Positions 1-8,371 of a stretch of DNA of 15,032 nucleotides are shown in pieces (position 1 is the stretch's first letter; each line of letters starts with the position of its first letter). The DNA comes from PFL35 sp041550515. GTDB taxonomy: Archaea > Thermoplasmatota > E2 > DHVEG-1. The translations under genes and the position numbers were made by a program. The stretch lies in contig JBFEOQ010000040.1 of NCBI GenBank assembly GCA_041550515.1, forward strand, positions 1-15,032, in the 5' to 3' direction. The notes beneath the pieces were generated by a model. That model saw nothing but the letters and a program-made list of their open reading frames with translations, made no database searches and was not told the DNA's origin.

Positions 1-83
1 ATTAAAAAACCTATATTTTTTTATATTAAACCATATAATATTTGAATAAAAATGCAAGAAAATATCAAATATCAATATTCAAC

Positions 84-704
84 TTAATCTTCTAAAAGCT
101 TTTTTTCTTTTCTTAATAAAAGTTTATACCTCAAACTAAGCACAATCCGAAGAATCCACTCAACAATAATTATCATTATTAAAAACTGCAGAATTAAATT
201 AATATTCTCAGGAATTAAACTAATTCTTTCAATTAAAGCATCAAAAGAAAAATAAGTAGAATCAACTAAAAAAACACCAAGAACCGCAAATGGTAACATT
301 TTTGCAACGTCTTTTGAAAGATCCTCTGTATAATAAGCAGTTATTCTAATAGTCAAGACTATTGCAAATGATAAAGAAAGAACATTAGAAATATTATAAG
401 ATTCTGTTTTGGTAAGAGAAATAAGAATAAGTGAAAAACCTAAAAAAAATAGAACTGCAACAAAAGGAGACAAAAAGAAATATTTACAAAAACCAATGAA
501 TCTTGTATGTGCATAGTTGCTTTGTGTAAAACAATCCCGTTGTGCAATATACCTATAAAAATGATATATTACAACAGAATAAATTGCAAGCATAATTATA
601 AGATAAATAAGTGCTTCAAATGCTTCAAAATTTCCACTTAAAATTTGATTAGGTGAAAAATTTTTACTTCACTCAGATATATCAGCCATATTTTCTAAGT
701 CCAT
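84..704 (-). CDS. Conserved archaeal multi-spanning membrane protein, interrupted near its start by TGA
   Basis: An intact frame of 169 residues starts at the ATG at 593, but the better-supported start is the ATG at 702-704, preceded by GGAGAG at 715-720. From there the frame reads MDLENMADISE, a TGA (669-671), then SKNFSPNQIL and on without a break into the 169-residue frame. Full length would be about 206 residues. I see roughly four hydrophobic segments and a strikingly conserved-looking stretch, RITAYYTEDLSKDVAKMLPF, in a loop before the third one; the C-terminus is basic. It resembles an uncharacterised archaeal membrane family that I know only as hypothetical, so no function is offered. 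TGA ends several neighbouring genes, so it is not reassigned here. A single TGG-to-TGA change would explain it (expected ISEWSKNF). Alternatives are a true mutation with internal initiation at 593, or a base-call error. Confidence 0.75.
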
Positions 705-740
705 AATATACAATCTCTCCTAACAAATTTGATTGATATT

Positions 741-758
741 AAATTTATATTTATAAAA
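741..758 (-). promoter_or_regulatory. Probable TATA box for the membrane protein gene
   Basis: On the minus strand this reads TTTTATAAATATAAATTT. Its centre lies about 27 bp before position 724, which would give a short leader containing the GGAGAG at 715-720. Placement agrees with the upstream ATG at 704 as the start. Judged by pattern only. Confidence 0.4.
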
Positions 759-822
759 CTCTCTTTAAAAACTAAAATTATGAAATATTTTTTTTATTTA
801 AATAAAAGGGAAAACTAATTAA

Positions 823-832
823 GTAATATATA
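823..832 (+). promoter_or_regulatory. Possible TATA box of the peptide transporter operon
   Basis: The run TAATATATAT lies about 27 bp before position 855, which would leave a leader of about 30 nt holding the AAGGAG at 871-876. A second candidate, TTTATAAG at 848-855, would put the transcript start downstream of the ribosome binding site and is less likely. The 705-885 interval between the divergent genes holds nothing else I recognise. Confidence 0.35.
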
Positions 833-885
833 TGATTCAATTATAACCTTTATAAGCTTAGAGGGTGGAAAAGGAGAATAAAAAT

Positions 886-2547
886 ATGAGGAGATATAAT
901 ATTTTAAATAAGAAGGCTAGTGTTATGGCGATTGCTTTAAGTGCGATGTTTATCGTACTTTCTTTTAGTGGATGTGTAGAAGAAGAAGGCAATGGAAAAG
1001 TAGAAATGAAAAATCCAGATACAATGGTATATTATACATTTGGAGATGCAAAAACATTAGATCCCGCAGATGCATATGACTCAGCTTCTGCAGAAGGAAT
1101 TTTTTCAATATATGAAGGACTTATAACATATAAGGGTGATGATTTAGATACTTTTTATCCTTGTCTTGCAACTAGCTGGGACGTTTCTGAAGATTCTCTG
1201 ACTTGGACTTTTAATTTAAGAGAAGGAGTAAAATTTTCTAATGGTAATGATTTCACTGCAGAAGATGTAAAATACTCTTTTGATAGAGTTTTAACAATGA
1301 ATTCACCTGAATCTGGTGTTGCATGGATATTACAACAAAGCATAGATCTAAACAGTGTAAAAGTTATTGATGACTATAAAATCCAAATAGATTTAATAGA
1401 ACCTTATGGTGGATTTTTATCAACTATAGCATATACAGTAGGATTTATAGTTGATAAAGATTATGTTGAAGCACACGGCGGTGTTGTTGCTGATACTGAA
1501 AATGAATATCTTAAGTTAAACCCAATGGGAACAGGACCTTATATGCTTGATCACTGGACAAGAAACACTGAAATGGTTTTAGTTAAAAATCCTAATTATT
1601 GGGGTGGATGGGATGGAAAACATGTTGACAAAGTTGTAATTAAATATGCTAATGAAGCAGCAACAAGAATCTTAGCATTAAAAAATGGTGATGCAGATAT
1701 AGCAGTTATTCCCAATGAAAATCTGGAAGATTTAGAGGATGATAAAGGTATTGTAATTATTGCATATGATAGTTTTGATTTAGTTATGGCAGAGTTAAAT
1801 ACTCTCTCAGATAATAGTATGTATCTTGCAAACCCTGCTGTTAGAAGAGCTCTTTGTTATGCTTTTAATTATCAATCTGCTATTGATGATGCATATGTTG
1901 GTTATATGAGTAGAGTAGCTGGTGCAATTCCTAGTGGTATGCCTTATTATGATACCCAAAATAATGGAGTACCTGTATATGATTATGATCTTGATGAAGC
2001 AGCGAGTATATTAGATAATGCAGGTTTTACATTAAATGAAGATGAACAACGATTTGATGGTGCAACTATTAGGATTTTTTATAATGCAGGAAATACAGAA
2101 AGATATAAAATGGCTTTATCATTCCAGGAAGAATTAAACAAGATAGGAATTCTTTCCTCTGTTATTGCTGAAAATTGGCCACAATTATTACATAGAATGT
2201 ATACGACAAGTGATTGGGATATAATATTCATCGGTTGGGGACCTGATTATAATGATCCAGATGATTATGTATTCCCATTTGTTGCATCAGCTGATGTTGG
2301 TGGAGATACATATAATACTGGCTATTCTAATGAAACTGTTGATGATTATCTACTTGAAGCTAAATATTCAGCTGATTCAGATGTGCGTGAGGATGCATAT
2401 AAAAAAGCATTTGATATTTATATTCAAGATCCTTCAATGATTTACATTGGACAACGACAATACATTAGACCAAAAAGAGACTGGGTACAAGGATATTACT
2501 ATAACCCAGTTAGAGACTGGTACTGGTACGACTACTACAAAGAATGA
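886..2547 (+). CDS. dppA: Peptide ABC transporter substrate-binding lipoprotein (SBP family 5)
   Basis: This is the extracellular receptor of the importer encoded by the next four genes; family 5 proteins bind di- or oligopeptides, and some members bind nickel or sugars. I chose the ATG at 886 (553 residues) because AAGGAG at 871-876 precedes it by 9 nt; the in-frame GTG at 865 would include that site in the coding region. Residues 1-30 form a lipoprotein signal: basic start, hydrophobic core, then FSGC with Cys30 as the likely lipid-linked residue. The mature protein has the family look: an early segment with TFGDAKTLDPADAYDSAS, then TFNLREGVKFSNGNDFTAEDVKYSF (read in two parts), YNPNYWGG-like and WGPDYNDPDDY stretches. 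The end is rich in Tyr and Trp. The exact ligand cannot be read from sequence; peptides are likeliest given the operon. Confidence 0.93.
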   Translation: MRRYNILNKKASVMAIALSAMFIVLSFSGCVEEEGNGKVEMKNPDTMVYYTFGDAKTLDPADAYDSASAEGIFSIYEGLITYKGDDLDTFYPCLATSWDVSEDSLTWTFNLREGVKFSNGNDFTAEDVKYSFDRVLTMNSPESGVAWILQQSIDLNSVKVIDDYKIQIDLIEPYGGFLSTIAYTVGFIVDKDYVEAHGGVVADTENEYLKLNPMGTGPYMLDHWTRNTEMVLVKNPNYWGGWDGKHVDKVVIKYANEAATRILALKNGDADIAVIPNENLEDLEDDKGIVIIAYDSFDLVMAELNTLSDNSMYLANPAVRRALCYAFNYQSAIDDAYVGYMSRVAGAIPSGMPYYDTQNNGVPVYDYDLDEAASILDNAGFTLNEDEQRFDGATIRIFYNAGNTERYKMALSFQEELNKIGILSSVIAENWPQLLHRMYTTSDWDIIFIGWGPDYNDPDDYVFPFVASADVGGDTYNTGYSNETVDDYLLEAKYSADSDVREDAYKKAFDIYIQDPSMIYIGQRQYIRPKRDWVQGYYYNPVRDWYWYDYYKE

Positions 2548-2580
2548 GGAAAAAAATAATTTCCTCATTATTTTTTATTT
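2543..2580 (+). terminator. Hairpin plus T-run after the receptor gene
   Basis: AATGAGGAAA (2543-2552) pairs perfectly with TTTCCTCATT (2560-2569): a 10-bp stem with a 7-nt loop, followed by an ATTTTTTATTT tract. The stem overlaps the TGA stop of the receptor gene. It looks like a partial terminator or 3'-end stabiliser that would leave receptor mRNA in excess of permease and ATPase mRNA. Confidence 0.6.
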
Positions 2581-2647
2581 TACTAAATATTGGTTTAATA
2601 AAAATAATATTATTATAAAGAATTTAAAAAGATGGCAAGGAGCCTGA

Positions 2648-3670
2648 ATGAAAACATGGGAGTTCATAGTTAGAAGATTATTATTATTAATACCTGTATT
2701 AATAGGTGTTACAATTATAACATTTGTAATCTCCCATGTAATACCCGCAGATCCAGCTATTGCTTTTGCAGGTGGACCAAAAGCTCAACCTGAAACAATT
2801 GAAAGAATAAGAGAACAACTACATTTAAATGAACCACTTTATATTCAATATTTTTATTATTTAAATGATTTAATACATTTAAATTTAGGTAAATCATATC
2901 TTGAAAATAGACCAGTAACTGATGCTTTAGCTCAATATTTCCCAGCCACATTTGAACTAACTATTATAGCTATGTTAATTTCAATTCCACTTGGAATCAT
3001 CGGAGGAATAATCTCTGCTATTAGAAGAAATAAATTATCTGATCAAATTACAAGATTTATTGCAATAATTGGTTATTCATTACCAATTTTTTGGCTTGCT
3101 TTAATACTTCAATATTTATTTGCTTATCAATTTCCCATACTACCATTAGAAGGACGTCTTGCAATTGGATTACAAGCTCCACAGACAATAACTGGTTTAT
3201 ATATTGTTGACAGTATTTTAACTGGTAACCTTGAAACCTTAAGTTCATCTCTTTATCATATTTTTTTGCCAGCCTTCACACTAGGTTTTGCGACCTTAGC
3301 ATTAATTCTAAGAATGACAAGATCAAGTATGCTTGAAGTAATGGGAATGGATTATATAAGAACTGCAAGAGCTAAAGGACTATCTGAAAAAAAAGTTATA
3401 TATAAACATGCTTTAAGAAATGCTTTAATCCCAACAGTAACAGTCTCTGGTCTTCAATTTGGAGCACTTTTAGGAGGAGCTGTTCTCACTGAATCAATAT
3501 TTAATTGGCCGGGAATGGGAAGATTCGCTGCAAATGCTGTCCTTGGTCTTGATTTTAATTCTGTTATGGGATTTACCTTAATTGTAGCAATAATTTACGT
3601 TATTGCTAATTTGATAGTTGATTTATTATATGCAGTTATTGACCCAAGAGTTAAATTAGGAGGAATATAA
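2648..3670 (+). CDS. dppB: Peptide ABC transporter permease, DppB/OppB type
   Basis: This is one of the two membrane subunits forming the translocation pore. The 340-residue length is normal for the family. The N-terminal helix (about 10-32) is followed by an outer region ending near LNLGKSY (78-84), and then about five more hydrophobic segments. The cytoplasmic EAA loop that contacts the ATPases is clear at about 239-260 (TARAKGLSEKKVIYKHALRNAL), and the conserved ESIFNWPGMGR follows near 282-292. The ATG at 2648 has AAGGAG at 2637-2642 at good spacing. It lies 100 nt after the receptor gene, behind the hairpin, and its last codons carry the AGGAGG that serves the next gene. Substrate is assigned by family and operon only. 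Confidence 0.93.
   Translation: MKTWEFIVRRLLLLIPVLIGVTIITFVISHVIPADPAIAFAGGPKAQPETIERIREQLHLNEPLYIQYFYYLNDLIHLNLGKSYLENRPVTDALAQYFPATFELTIIAMLISIPLGIIGGIISAIRRNKLSDQITRFIAIIGYSLPIFWLALILQYLFAYQFPILPLEGRLAIGLQAPQTITGLYIVDSILTGNLETLSSSLYHIFLPAFTLGFATLALILRMTRSSMLEVMGMDYIRTARAKGLSEKKVIYKHALRNALIPTVTVSGLQFGALLGGAVLTESIFNWPGMGRFAANAVLGLDFNSVMGFTLIVAIIYVIANLIVDLLYAVIDPRVKLGGI
3658..3664 (+). promoter_or_regulatory. Strong Shine-Dalgarno site preceding an ATA codon
   Basis: AGGAGGA lies inside the last codons of dppB, 7 nt before ATA at 3672. No ATG, GTG or TTG occurs in that reading frame until 3741, which is far too distant to be served by this site. The site therefore points to initiation at ATA 3672 or ATT 3675. 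Confidence 0.6.
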
Positions 3671-3671
3671 C

Positions 3672-4613
3672 ATAATTCATTCTAAAAAAATAGATGAATT
3701 CCTTAAAAAAAATGAATCAAGAATCAAAGATTTAAAATATATGTTACATCTATTTCGAAAAAGTTTTTTATCAATGATAGGACTAATTTTAATAATTTTT
3801 GTAGTTATAATAGCTATTTTTGCACCATATCTAGCAAAAGATCACCCAACATATGTAGAAGTAAGCACAGAACAAGGAACAAAGAGAATTGAGGAAAGAT
3901 GGGATATAAAATTTAAGGATAAATTATTACCACCTAGTAATGAACACTTTTTTGGAACAGATGATTTCGGACGAGACATCTATAGCATGGTAATGTATGG
4001 TACTCAGATATCACTAAAAATTTGTTTAATGGTGGTATTTTCAGCAACAATAATTGGTGTAATATTAGGTGGAATAGCTGGGTATTTCGGCGGAAAAATA
4101 GATGAAATATTAATGAGAATAACAGATATATTTCTATCAATACCATATCTTATCCTTGCTATGGCAGTAGCAGCAGCATTAGGACGGAGCATTGAAAATA
4201 TAATGATGGCACTTGTAGTTGTTTGGTGGCCTGCATATGCAAGATTACTTAGAGGACAAGTCCTATCAATAAAAGAAAACCAGTATGTAGAAGCAGCAAG
4301 AAGTATTGCAGCAAGTAACTGGCGTATTTTATTTCGCCATATAATACCTAACTCTTTTGCACCATTACTTGTTCAAATAACTCTTGATTTAGGAGCAGTT
4401 TTACTTGTAGCAGCTGGATTAAGCTTCATAGGTTTAGGGGCACCACCTGGAACTGCTGAATGGGGGCTAATGATAGCAATGGGAAGAACACATATGTTTC
4501 ATGCATGGTGGTATGCTACATTCCCGGGCTTAGCCATACTTATTACAGTTCTAGGATTCAACTTACTTGGTGATGGAATAAGAGATATAACTGATCCTAA
4601 ACTAAGAAGGTGA
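3672..4613 (+). CDS. dppC: Peptide ABC transporter permease, DppC/OppC type, with a probable non-ATG start
   Basis: This is the second pore subunit. The frame is open back to a TAG at 3657. The first ATG (3741) would give 290 residues but has no SD upstream, whereas AGGAGGA at 3658-3664 sits 7 nt before ATA 3672 (next codon ATT), giving about 313 residues. The extra N-terminus (IIHSKKIDEFLKKNESRIKD and on) is charged and looks like real cytoplasmic protein. Counted from the ATG at 3741: first helix about 12-32, the conserved FGTDDFGRD at 71-79, further helices, and the ATPase-contacting EAA loop at 184-205 (EAARSIAASNWRILFRHIIPNS). It ends at the SD of the next gene. Family assignment is secure. 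If translation starts only at 3741, the protein simply lacks the extension. Confidence 0.9.
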   Translation: MIHSKKIDEFLKKNESRIKDLKYMLHLFRKSFLSMIGLILIIFVVIIAIFAPYLAKDHPTYVEVSTEQGTKRIEERWDIKFKDKLLPPSNEHFFGTDDFGRDIYSMVMYGTQISLKICLMVVFSATIIGVILGGIAGYFGGKIDEILMRITDIFLSIPYLILAMAVAAALGRSIENIMMALVVVWWPAYARLLRGQVLSIKENQYVEAARSIAASNWRILFRHIIPNSFAPLLVQITLDLGAVLLVAAGLSFIGLGAPPGTAEWGLMIAMGRTHMFHAWWYATFPGLAILITVLGFNLLGDGIRDITDPKLRR

Positions 4614-4614
4614 T
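4607..4614 (+). promoter_or_regulatory. Shine-Dalgarno site preceding a second ATA codon
   Basis: AAGGTGAT matches the 3'-extended archaeal SD (GGAGGTGATC) and overlaps the dppC stop codon. The next codons in the dppD frame are GTC and ATA (4618). The only usual start nearby is TTG at 4636, which is more than 20 nt away. Confidence 0.5.
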
Positions 4615-4617
4615 GTC

Positions 4618-5712
4618 ATAGAAAATGAACTATTATTGAAGATAAACAACCTCAAAACATATTTCTATACATACGAAGGAGTAGTCAAAGCACTAGAAGA
4701 AACTAGTTTCGACATCTTAAAAGGAGAAACATTTGGATTGATAGGGGAGACCGGATGTGGAAAAAGTGTAACAGCTTTATCAGTTATGCAACTAATACCT
4801 GATCCACCTGGAAAAATAATCAAAGGAGAAGTATTATTCAAAGGAGAAGATCTTTTAAAAAAATCAGAAGAACAAATGAGAAAGGTTAGAGGAAATGATA
4901 TATCAATGATATTCCAAGAACCAATGACTGCTTTAAACCCAGTTTATAGTGTAGGTGATCAAATAGCCGAGGTAATTTTGTTACATGAAAACTTTCCAGA
5001 ACAAAATCAGAAAATACCTTGGTATAATTTATGGAAAAAACGTAAGATAAAAAAAACTATTCAAATGAAAGCATTTGAAAAAGCAATAAACGCACTTGAT
5101 CTTGTTAAAATATCTGATCCAAAAAAAGTAGCAAAACAATATCCCCATGAATTAAGTGGAGGAATGCGACAGAGAGCAATGATTGCTATGATGCTCGCAT
5201 GCAATCCTGATTTATTAATAGCTGATGAACCAACAACTGCATTGGATGTCACAGTTCAAGCACAAATTCTTGATTTAATGAAAGAATTACAACAACGAAG
5301 AGGTACTGCAATTTGGTTAATTACACATAATTTAGGTATAATAGCAGAAATGTGTAATCGCGTAGGAGTTATGTACGCAGGATATATAGTTGAAATAGGA
5401 ACAACAAAAAAAATCTTTGCTAACCCAGATCATCCTTATACAAGAGGTTTAATGAGAGCAATACCAAAGATCATAGAAGATCGAAAAAGATTGGATATTA
5501 TCCCTGGATCTGTTCCAAATCTAATTGAACCGCCATTAGGCTGCAGATTTCATCCAAGATGTAAATATCACACTGATATTTGTAAAGAATGTGAACCCCC
5601 TCTCAAAGAGGTAGAAAAAAATCATCATGTTGCTTGTCATCATTATGAAACTGTAAAATATTCATTAACTTCGAGGGAAGAAAATGGAAAAAACTATTGT
5701 AAAAGCGACTAA
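4618..5712 (+). CDS. dppD: Peptide ABC transporter ATPase, DppD/OppD type, with a probable ATA start
   Basis: This is one of the two cytoplasmic ATPases that power import. From the TTG at 4636 there are 358 residues; from ATA 4618, the codon behind the SD AAGGTGAT, there are about 364 (extra residues IENELL, a usual kind of N-terminus before LLKINNLKTYF). Numbering from ATA: Walker A GETGCGKS at 43-50, Q-loop FQEP at about 99-102, signature LSGGMRQR at 179-186, Walker B LLIADEP at 199-205, H-loop His at about 237. The C-terminal oligopeptide-transporter domain carries Cys at about 309, 315, 322, 325 and 340 (CRFHPRC ... C ... C ... VACHHY); this cysteine set is seen in OppD-type ATPases, where an iron-sulfur cluster has been described. 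The frame stays open after TTG, so the assignment does not depend on the start. Its end overlaps dppF by 29 nt. Confidence 0.92.
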   Translation: MENELLLKINNLKTYFYTYEGVVKALEETSFDILKGETFGLIGETGCGKSVTALSVMQLIPDPPGKIIKGEVLFKGEDLLKKSEEQMRKVRGNDISMIFQEPMTALNPVYSVGDQIAEVILLHENFPEQNQKIPWYNLWKKRKIKKTIQMKAFEKAINALDLVKISDPKKVAKQYPHELSGGMRQRAMIAMMLACNPDLLIADEPTTALDVTVQAQILDLMKELQQRRGTAIWLITHNLGIIAEMCNRVGVMYAGYIVEIGTTKKIFANPDHPYTRGLMRAIPKIIEDRKRLDIIPGSVPNLIEPPLGCRFHPRCKYHTDICKECEPPLKEVEKNHHVACHHYETVKYSLTSREENGKNYCKSD

Positions 5713-6652
5713 ACTAAAAAAATATTTTCCATTAAAAGAAGGAATATTCTCCTCAACAAAAGAAAACGTAAAAGCAGTTGACAATATAAATATAGAAATC
5801 AAAATAGGAGAAACCTTTGGAATCGTTGGCGAATCCGGTTGCGGAAAAACTACACTAGGCCGAGTACTTATTCATCTAATACCACCTACCGCAGGTACCT
5901 TAGTTTTTATGGGATCCGAGCTTACAAAAATAAACAAAACAGCACTTCGAAAATTACGACCTCATATGCAAATAGTTTTCCAAGATCCGTCATCCTCATT
6001 AAACCCTCGTATGACAGTTAAAAATATCATCAGTGAACCTCTAAGAATAAACAAGAAAATAAAAGGAGAAACACTAACCGCAAAAGTACTTGAATTACTA
6101 CAAACAGTAGGACTTGATAAACAACATATGTATAGATACCCACATGAATTCAGCGGTGGACAAAAACAACGTATAGGCGTCGCACGAGCCCTTTCATTAA
6201 ATCCAGATTTTATTATACTTGACGAACCAACCTCAGCACTTGATGTCTCAGTACAAGCTCAAATTCTCAACCTCTTTAAAGACCTACAAAAAAAATTTGA
6301 ATTAACCTATTTATTTATCACACATGATCTAAGTGTAATTAAATTCATTAGTGACCGCGTCGCAGTTATGTATGCTGGAAAAATAGTTGAATATGCATCT
6401 ACCAAAGATCTATTTAAAGAACAAATCCACCCCTATACAAAAGCATTACTCTCTGCAATACCTATTGCTGATCCGCGTATCAAAAAAAAACATATTCATC
6501 TTAAAGGCGAAGTTCCCAGTTTAATCAAACCACCTACAGGATGTCGATTCCATCCTCGTTGTTCAAAAAGTATAGATACCATCTGCTCAAAAGACGAGCC
6601 GGAACTTAAAGAATTTAAGAAAAATCATTTTGTAGCCTGTCATCAATACTGA
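5684..6652 (+). CDS. dppF: Peptide ABC transporter ATPase, DppF/OppF type
   Basis: This is the partner ATPase of DppD, together forming the nucleotide-binding heterodimer. It has 322 residues, a normal length. Walker A GESGCGKT is at 49-56, the Q-loop FQDP at 99-102, the signature FSGGQKQR at 156-163, Walker B IILDEP at 177-182 and the H-loop THD at about 213-215. The C-terminal domain repeats the cysteine pattern of DppD, with Cys287, 293, 301 and 319 (GCRFHPRC ... C ... VACHQY). The ATG at 5684 lies inside the end of dppD and follows GAGGGAAG, so translation is probably coupled. All catalytic motifs are intact. Peptide specificity is inferred from the operon. Confidence 0.94.
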   Translation: MEKTIVKATKLKKYFPLKEGIFSSTKENVKAVDNINIEIKIGETFGIVGESGCGKTTLGRVLIHLIPPTAGTLVFMGSELTKINKTALRKLRPHMQIVFQDPSSSLNPRMTVKNIISEPLRINKKIKGETLTAKVLELLQTVGLDKQHMYRYPHEFSGGQKQRIGVARALSLNPDFIILDEPTSALDVSVQAQILNLFKDLQKKFELTYLFITHDLSVIKFISDRVAVMYAGKIVEYASTKDLFKEQIHPYTKALLSAIPIADPRIKKKHIHLKGEVPSLIKPPTGCRFHPRCSKSIDTICSKDEPELKEFKKNHFVACHQY

Positions 6653-6708
6653 AATACTTATAATCTAATATATATTTTAAAAGAAGAAAATCTGAGAAGA
6701 AGTTTATC

Positions 6709-7062
6709 ATGAAACAGAAAATAAATCGCTTATCCTCAAATGTAGAAAGATTTGAAAAATTAATAAATGATTTTTCAATAAGAAAAAAAGAAAGCATACA
6801 AAAAAGTATGATACGACCATTATATCAAGAAGTATTAAAATCACTTTTTCTTGTAATAATAATAATTGTTGATACTTTAATACCACTAGAGATTTTCCAA
6901 ATTCTCCCAAATTTAATAAATATTATAGTAACTCTAATTGTCCTCAGCATCTTTTTATTTGTAGAACTATATATTTATTACCTTTTATGGGGAAAAAATG
7001 GACGTTGGTCTCTAGAAAAATATGAAGAAGTATCAGATAAAAATAAAGATACTACAAATTAA
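6709..7062 (+). CDS. Small two-helix membrane protein, unknown function
   Basis: The 117-residue protein begins with a basic, helical stretch (about 1-40, MKQKINRLSSNVERFEKLIN onward) that could be amphipathic or coiled. Two hydrophobic segments follow, at about 44-63 and 69-91, and then a polar tail. I do not recognise a family. The start ATG is preceded by GAGAAG. It lies 56 nt after dppF in the same direction, so it could be read through from the transporter operon, but an AT-rich TATA-like run (about 6666-6678) could also give it its own promoter. It is convergent with the Lrp-like gene, 15 nt away. Confidence 0.7.
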   Translation: MKQKINRLSSNVERFEKLINDFSIRKKESIQKSMIRPLYQEVLKSLFLVIIIIVDTLIPLEIFQILPNLINIIVTLIVLSIFLFVELYIYYLLWGKNGRWSLEKYEEVSDKNKDTTN

Positions 7063-7077
7063 CACTTCTTTTTAAAT

Positions 7078-7611
7078 TTAAAGTTTAAAAAAGTCACCTA
7101 GTTTTTCAATTTCAGGATTTTTTACCCCATTACATATAACTGAAAACATATTTTCTAAAAGATAAACTTCCGATACATATTCTTCATAAATTTTATTGAG
7201 TTCTTCTACAAGTGATTTTGCCTCTATGATGTTATTTGCATTGAAACATAATAGCCAATCATAACTACCATTTGTATAATAACTATTTATTAGTTCTATA
7301 CCTAAATTTTTCACTTTTTTTGTCAAATCTCTATTTATAATATTACTAACCAATTCTTTTGAAAAAGGTTTATTTGATCTTTTCATAATTAAAATGTATT
7401 GTTTTTTATCTAATTTTTCTTGGTTTATTACTGTTACATATCCCCAGATGGTTTTGTTTTTTTCTAGATTTTTTATTACACGCCATACTTTTTGTCTTGA
7501 AAAACCACAAGATTTTGCTATATCATTTATATTTCTATTTGCATTTTTTAATAATTCTTCAATAATCTTTTTTTCATCTTGTTTTATTTGTGTTATACTA
7601 CTTTTTGCCAT
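7078..7611 (-). CDS. Lrp/AsnC-like winged-helix transcriptional regulator
   Basis: The 177-residue protein begins with a winged helix-turn-helix, about residues 8-60 (DEKKIIEELLKNANRNINDI, then AKSCGFSRQKVWRVIKNLEK), whose recognition helix is SRQKVWRVIKNL. A linker strand, IWGYVTVINQEKLDKKQYIL, is typical of the Lrp/AsnC family. The C-terminal half has the alternating strand and helix look of a RAM (effector-binding) domain, with GSYDWLLCFNANNIIEAKSL corresponding to the usual G-x-Y-D strand. Family members sense amino acids or related metabolites and act as dimers or larger assemblies. The length is a little greater than that of classical Lrp (about 150). A TTAGGATAT stretch precedes the ATG. 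It is convergent with the transporter side, so control of that operon is only a guess. Confidence 0.85.
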   Translation of the reverse strand: MAKSSITQIKQDEKKIIEELLKNANRNINDIAKSCGFSRQKVWRVIKNLEKNKTIWGYVTVINQEKLDKKQYILIMKRSNKPFSKELVSNIINRDLTKKVKNLGIELINSYYTNGSYDWLLCFNANNIIEAKSLVEELNKIYEEYVSEVYLLENMFSVICNGVKNPEIEKLGDFFKL

Positions 7612-7732
7612 TATATCCTAAATCATCAAATACTATAAAAAATTACTTCATTTATACAACATTTGTTAGTTTAAAAAATAAAAAAATAATTTTTAATAAC
7701 ATCCTTCAAAATATAAAAATAAAAGATAAAAT

Positions 7733-8263
7733 TTATCCTTGTATTACTTTAATTGTTGGCTTAAACATATACTTACCATTTCCTGTTTCATGAACAGATT
7801 TCTGAACATCAAAATCTAAAGTTAATATAGTTATTTGACCATCTTCGATAATAAAGGGACTAATTAATTTAATATTTTTTGATGGAATATTCAAATCATA
7901 TTGTAATTCATCAATTGTCACTAAAGCATTTTCAACATATAATCTAATTTGAGTATACCAGCCAGCAGTTAAATTAGCTGTAGCAAACAATTCTGAGACA
8001 TTCTGAAGAGCAATAAGATCAAAAGTTTGTGATTCATTAACAATAGTTATCCATTCTCCAAATGTATCATTTGAATCAGTATTATTAATTCCAGCATAAT
8101 GAACTCTAACTTCAGAAATTGTAACCAACGCTTCAGATATATTATAATCAGGATCATCGGTTATTTTAAGAACTAATAATCCTTCACCACTTTTTATACA
8201 ACCACTAAACAAACCAGATAAAATAACAAGTAATATCGATATTATCACAAATATTTTTTTCAT
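7733..8263 (-). CDS. DUF4382-like secreted lipoprotein
   Basis: I start the protein at the ATG at 8263 (176 residues), which has GGGGAT just upstream and begins a standard lipoprotein signal: MKKIF, a hydrophobic core, then LFSGC with Cys22 as the lipid attachment site. A TTG at 8293 and a GTG slightly downstream of it extend the frame but add nothing signal-like. The mature part reads GLLVLKITDDPDYNISEALV and TISEVRVHYAG, the beta-strand pattern of DUF4382 proteins, and ends with strands ITILTLDFDVQKS and YMFKPTIKVIQG. DUF4382 domains occur in exported proteins of bacteria and archaea and have no established function. The FSGC motif is shared with the peptide-binding lipoprotein in this window. 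Probably a single-gene unit. Confidence 0.82.
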   Translation of the reverse strand: MKKIFVIISILLVILSGLFSGCIKSGEGLLVLKITDDPDYNISEALVTISEVRVHYAGINNTDSNDTFGEWITIVNESQTFDLIALQNVSELFATANLTAGWYTQIRLYVENALVTIDELQYDLNIPSKNIKLISPFIIEDGQITILTLDFDVQKSVHETGNGKYMFKPTIKVIQG

Positions 8264-8371
8264 ATACAAAATCCCCAAAGACACAGGAATCAACTCCTTT
8301 ATATAGTTTTCTAGTAATATATAATTAAAAAATTAAAAATTTTAATAGCTTATAACAAAACTACAAAACTT

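Noticed and set aside
669..671. TGA as selenocysteine or reassigned Trp codon
   Set aside because: TGA ends several intact genes here (for example at 2547, 4613, 6652 and 13834), and I see no selenocysteine insertion element or selenoprotein family.
2757..2951. Minus-strand open frames within dppB, and similar ones within dppC and dppD
   Set aside because: They are low-complexity shadows of clear genes on the plus strand and have no start signals.
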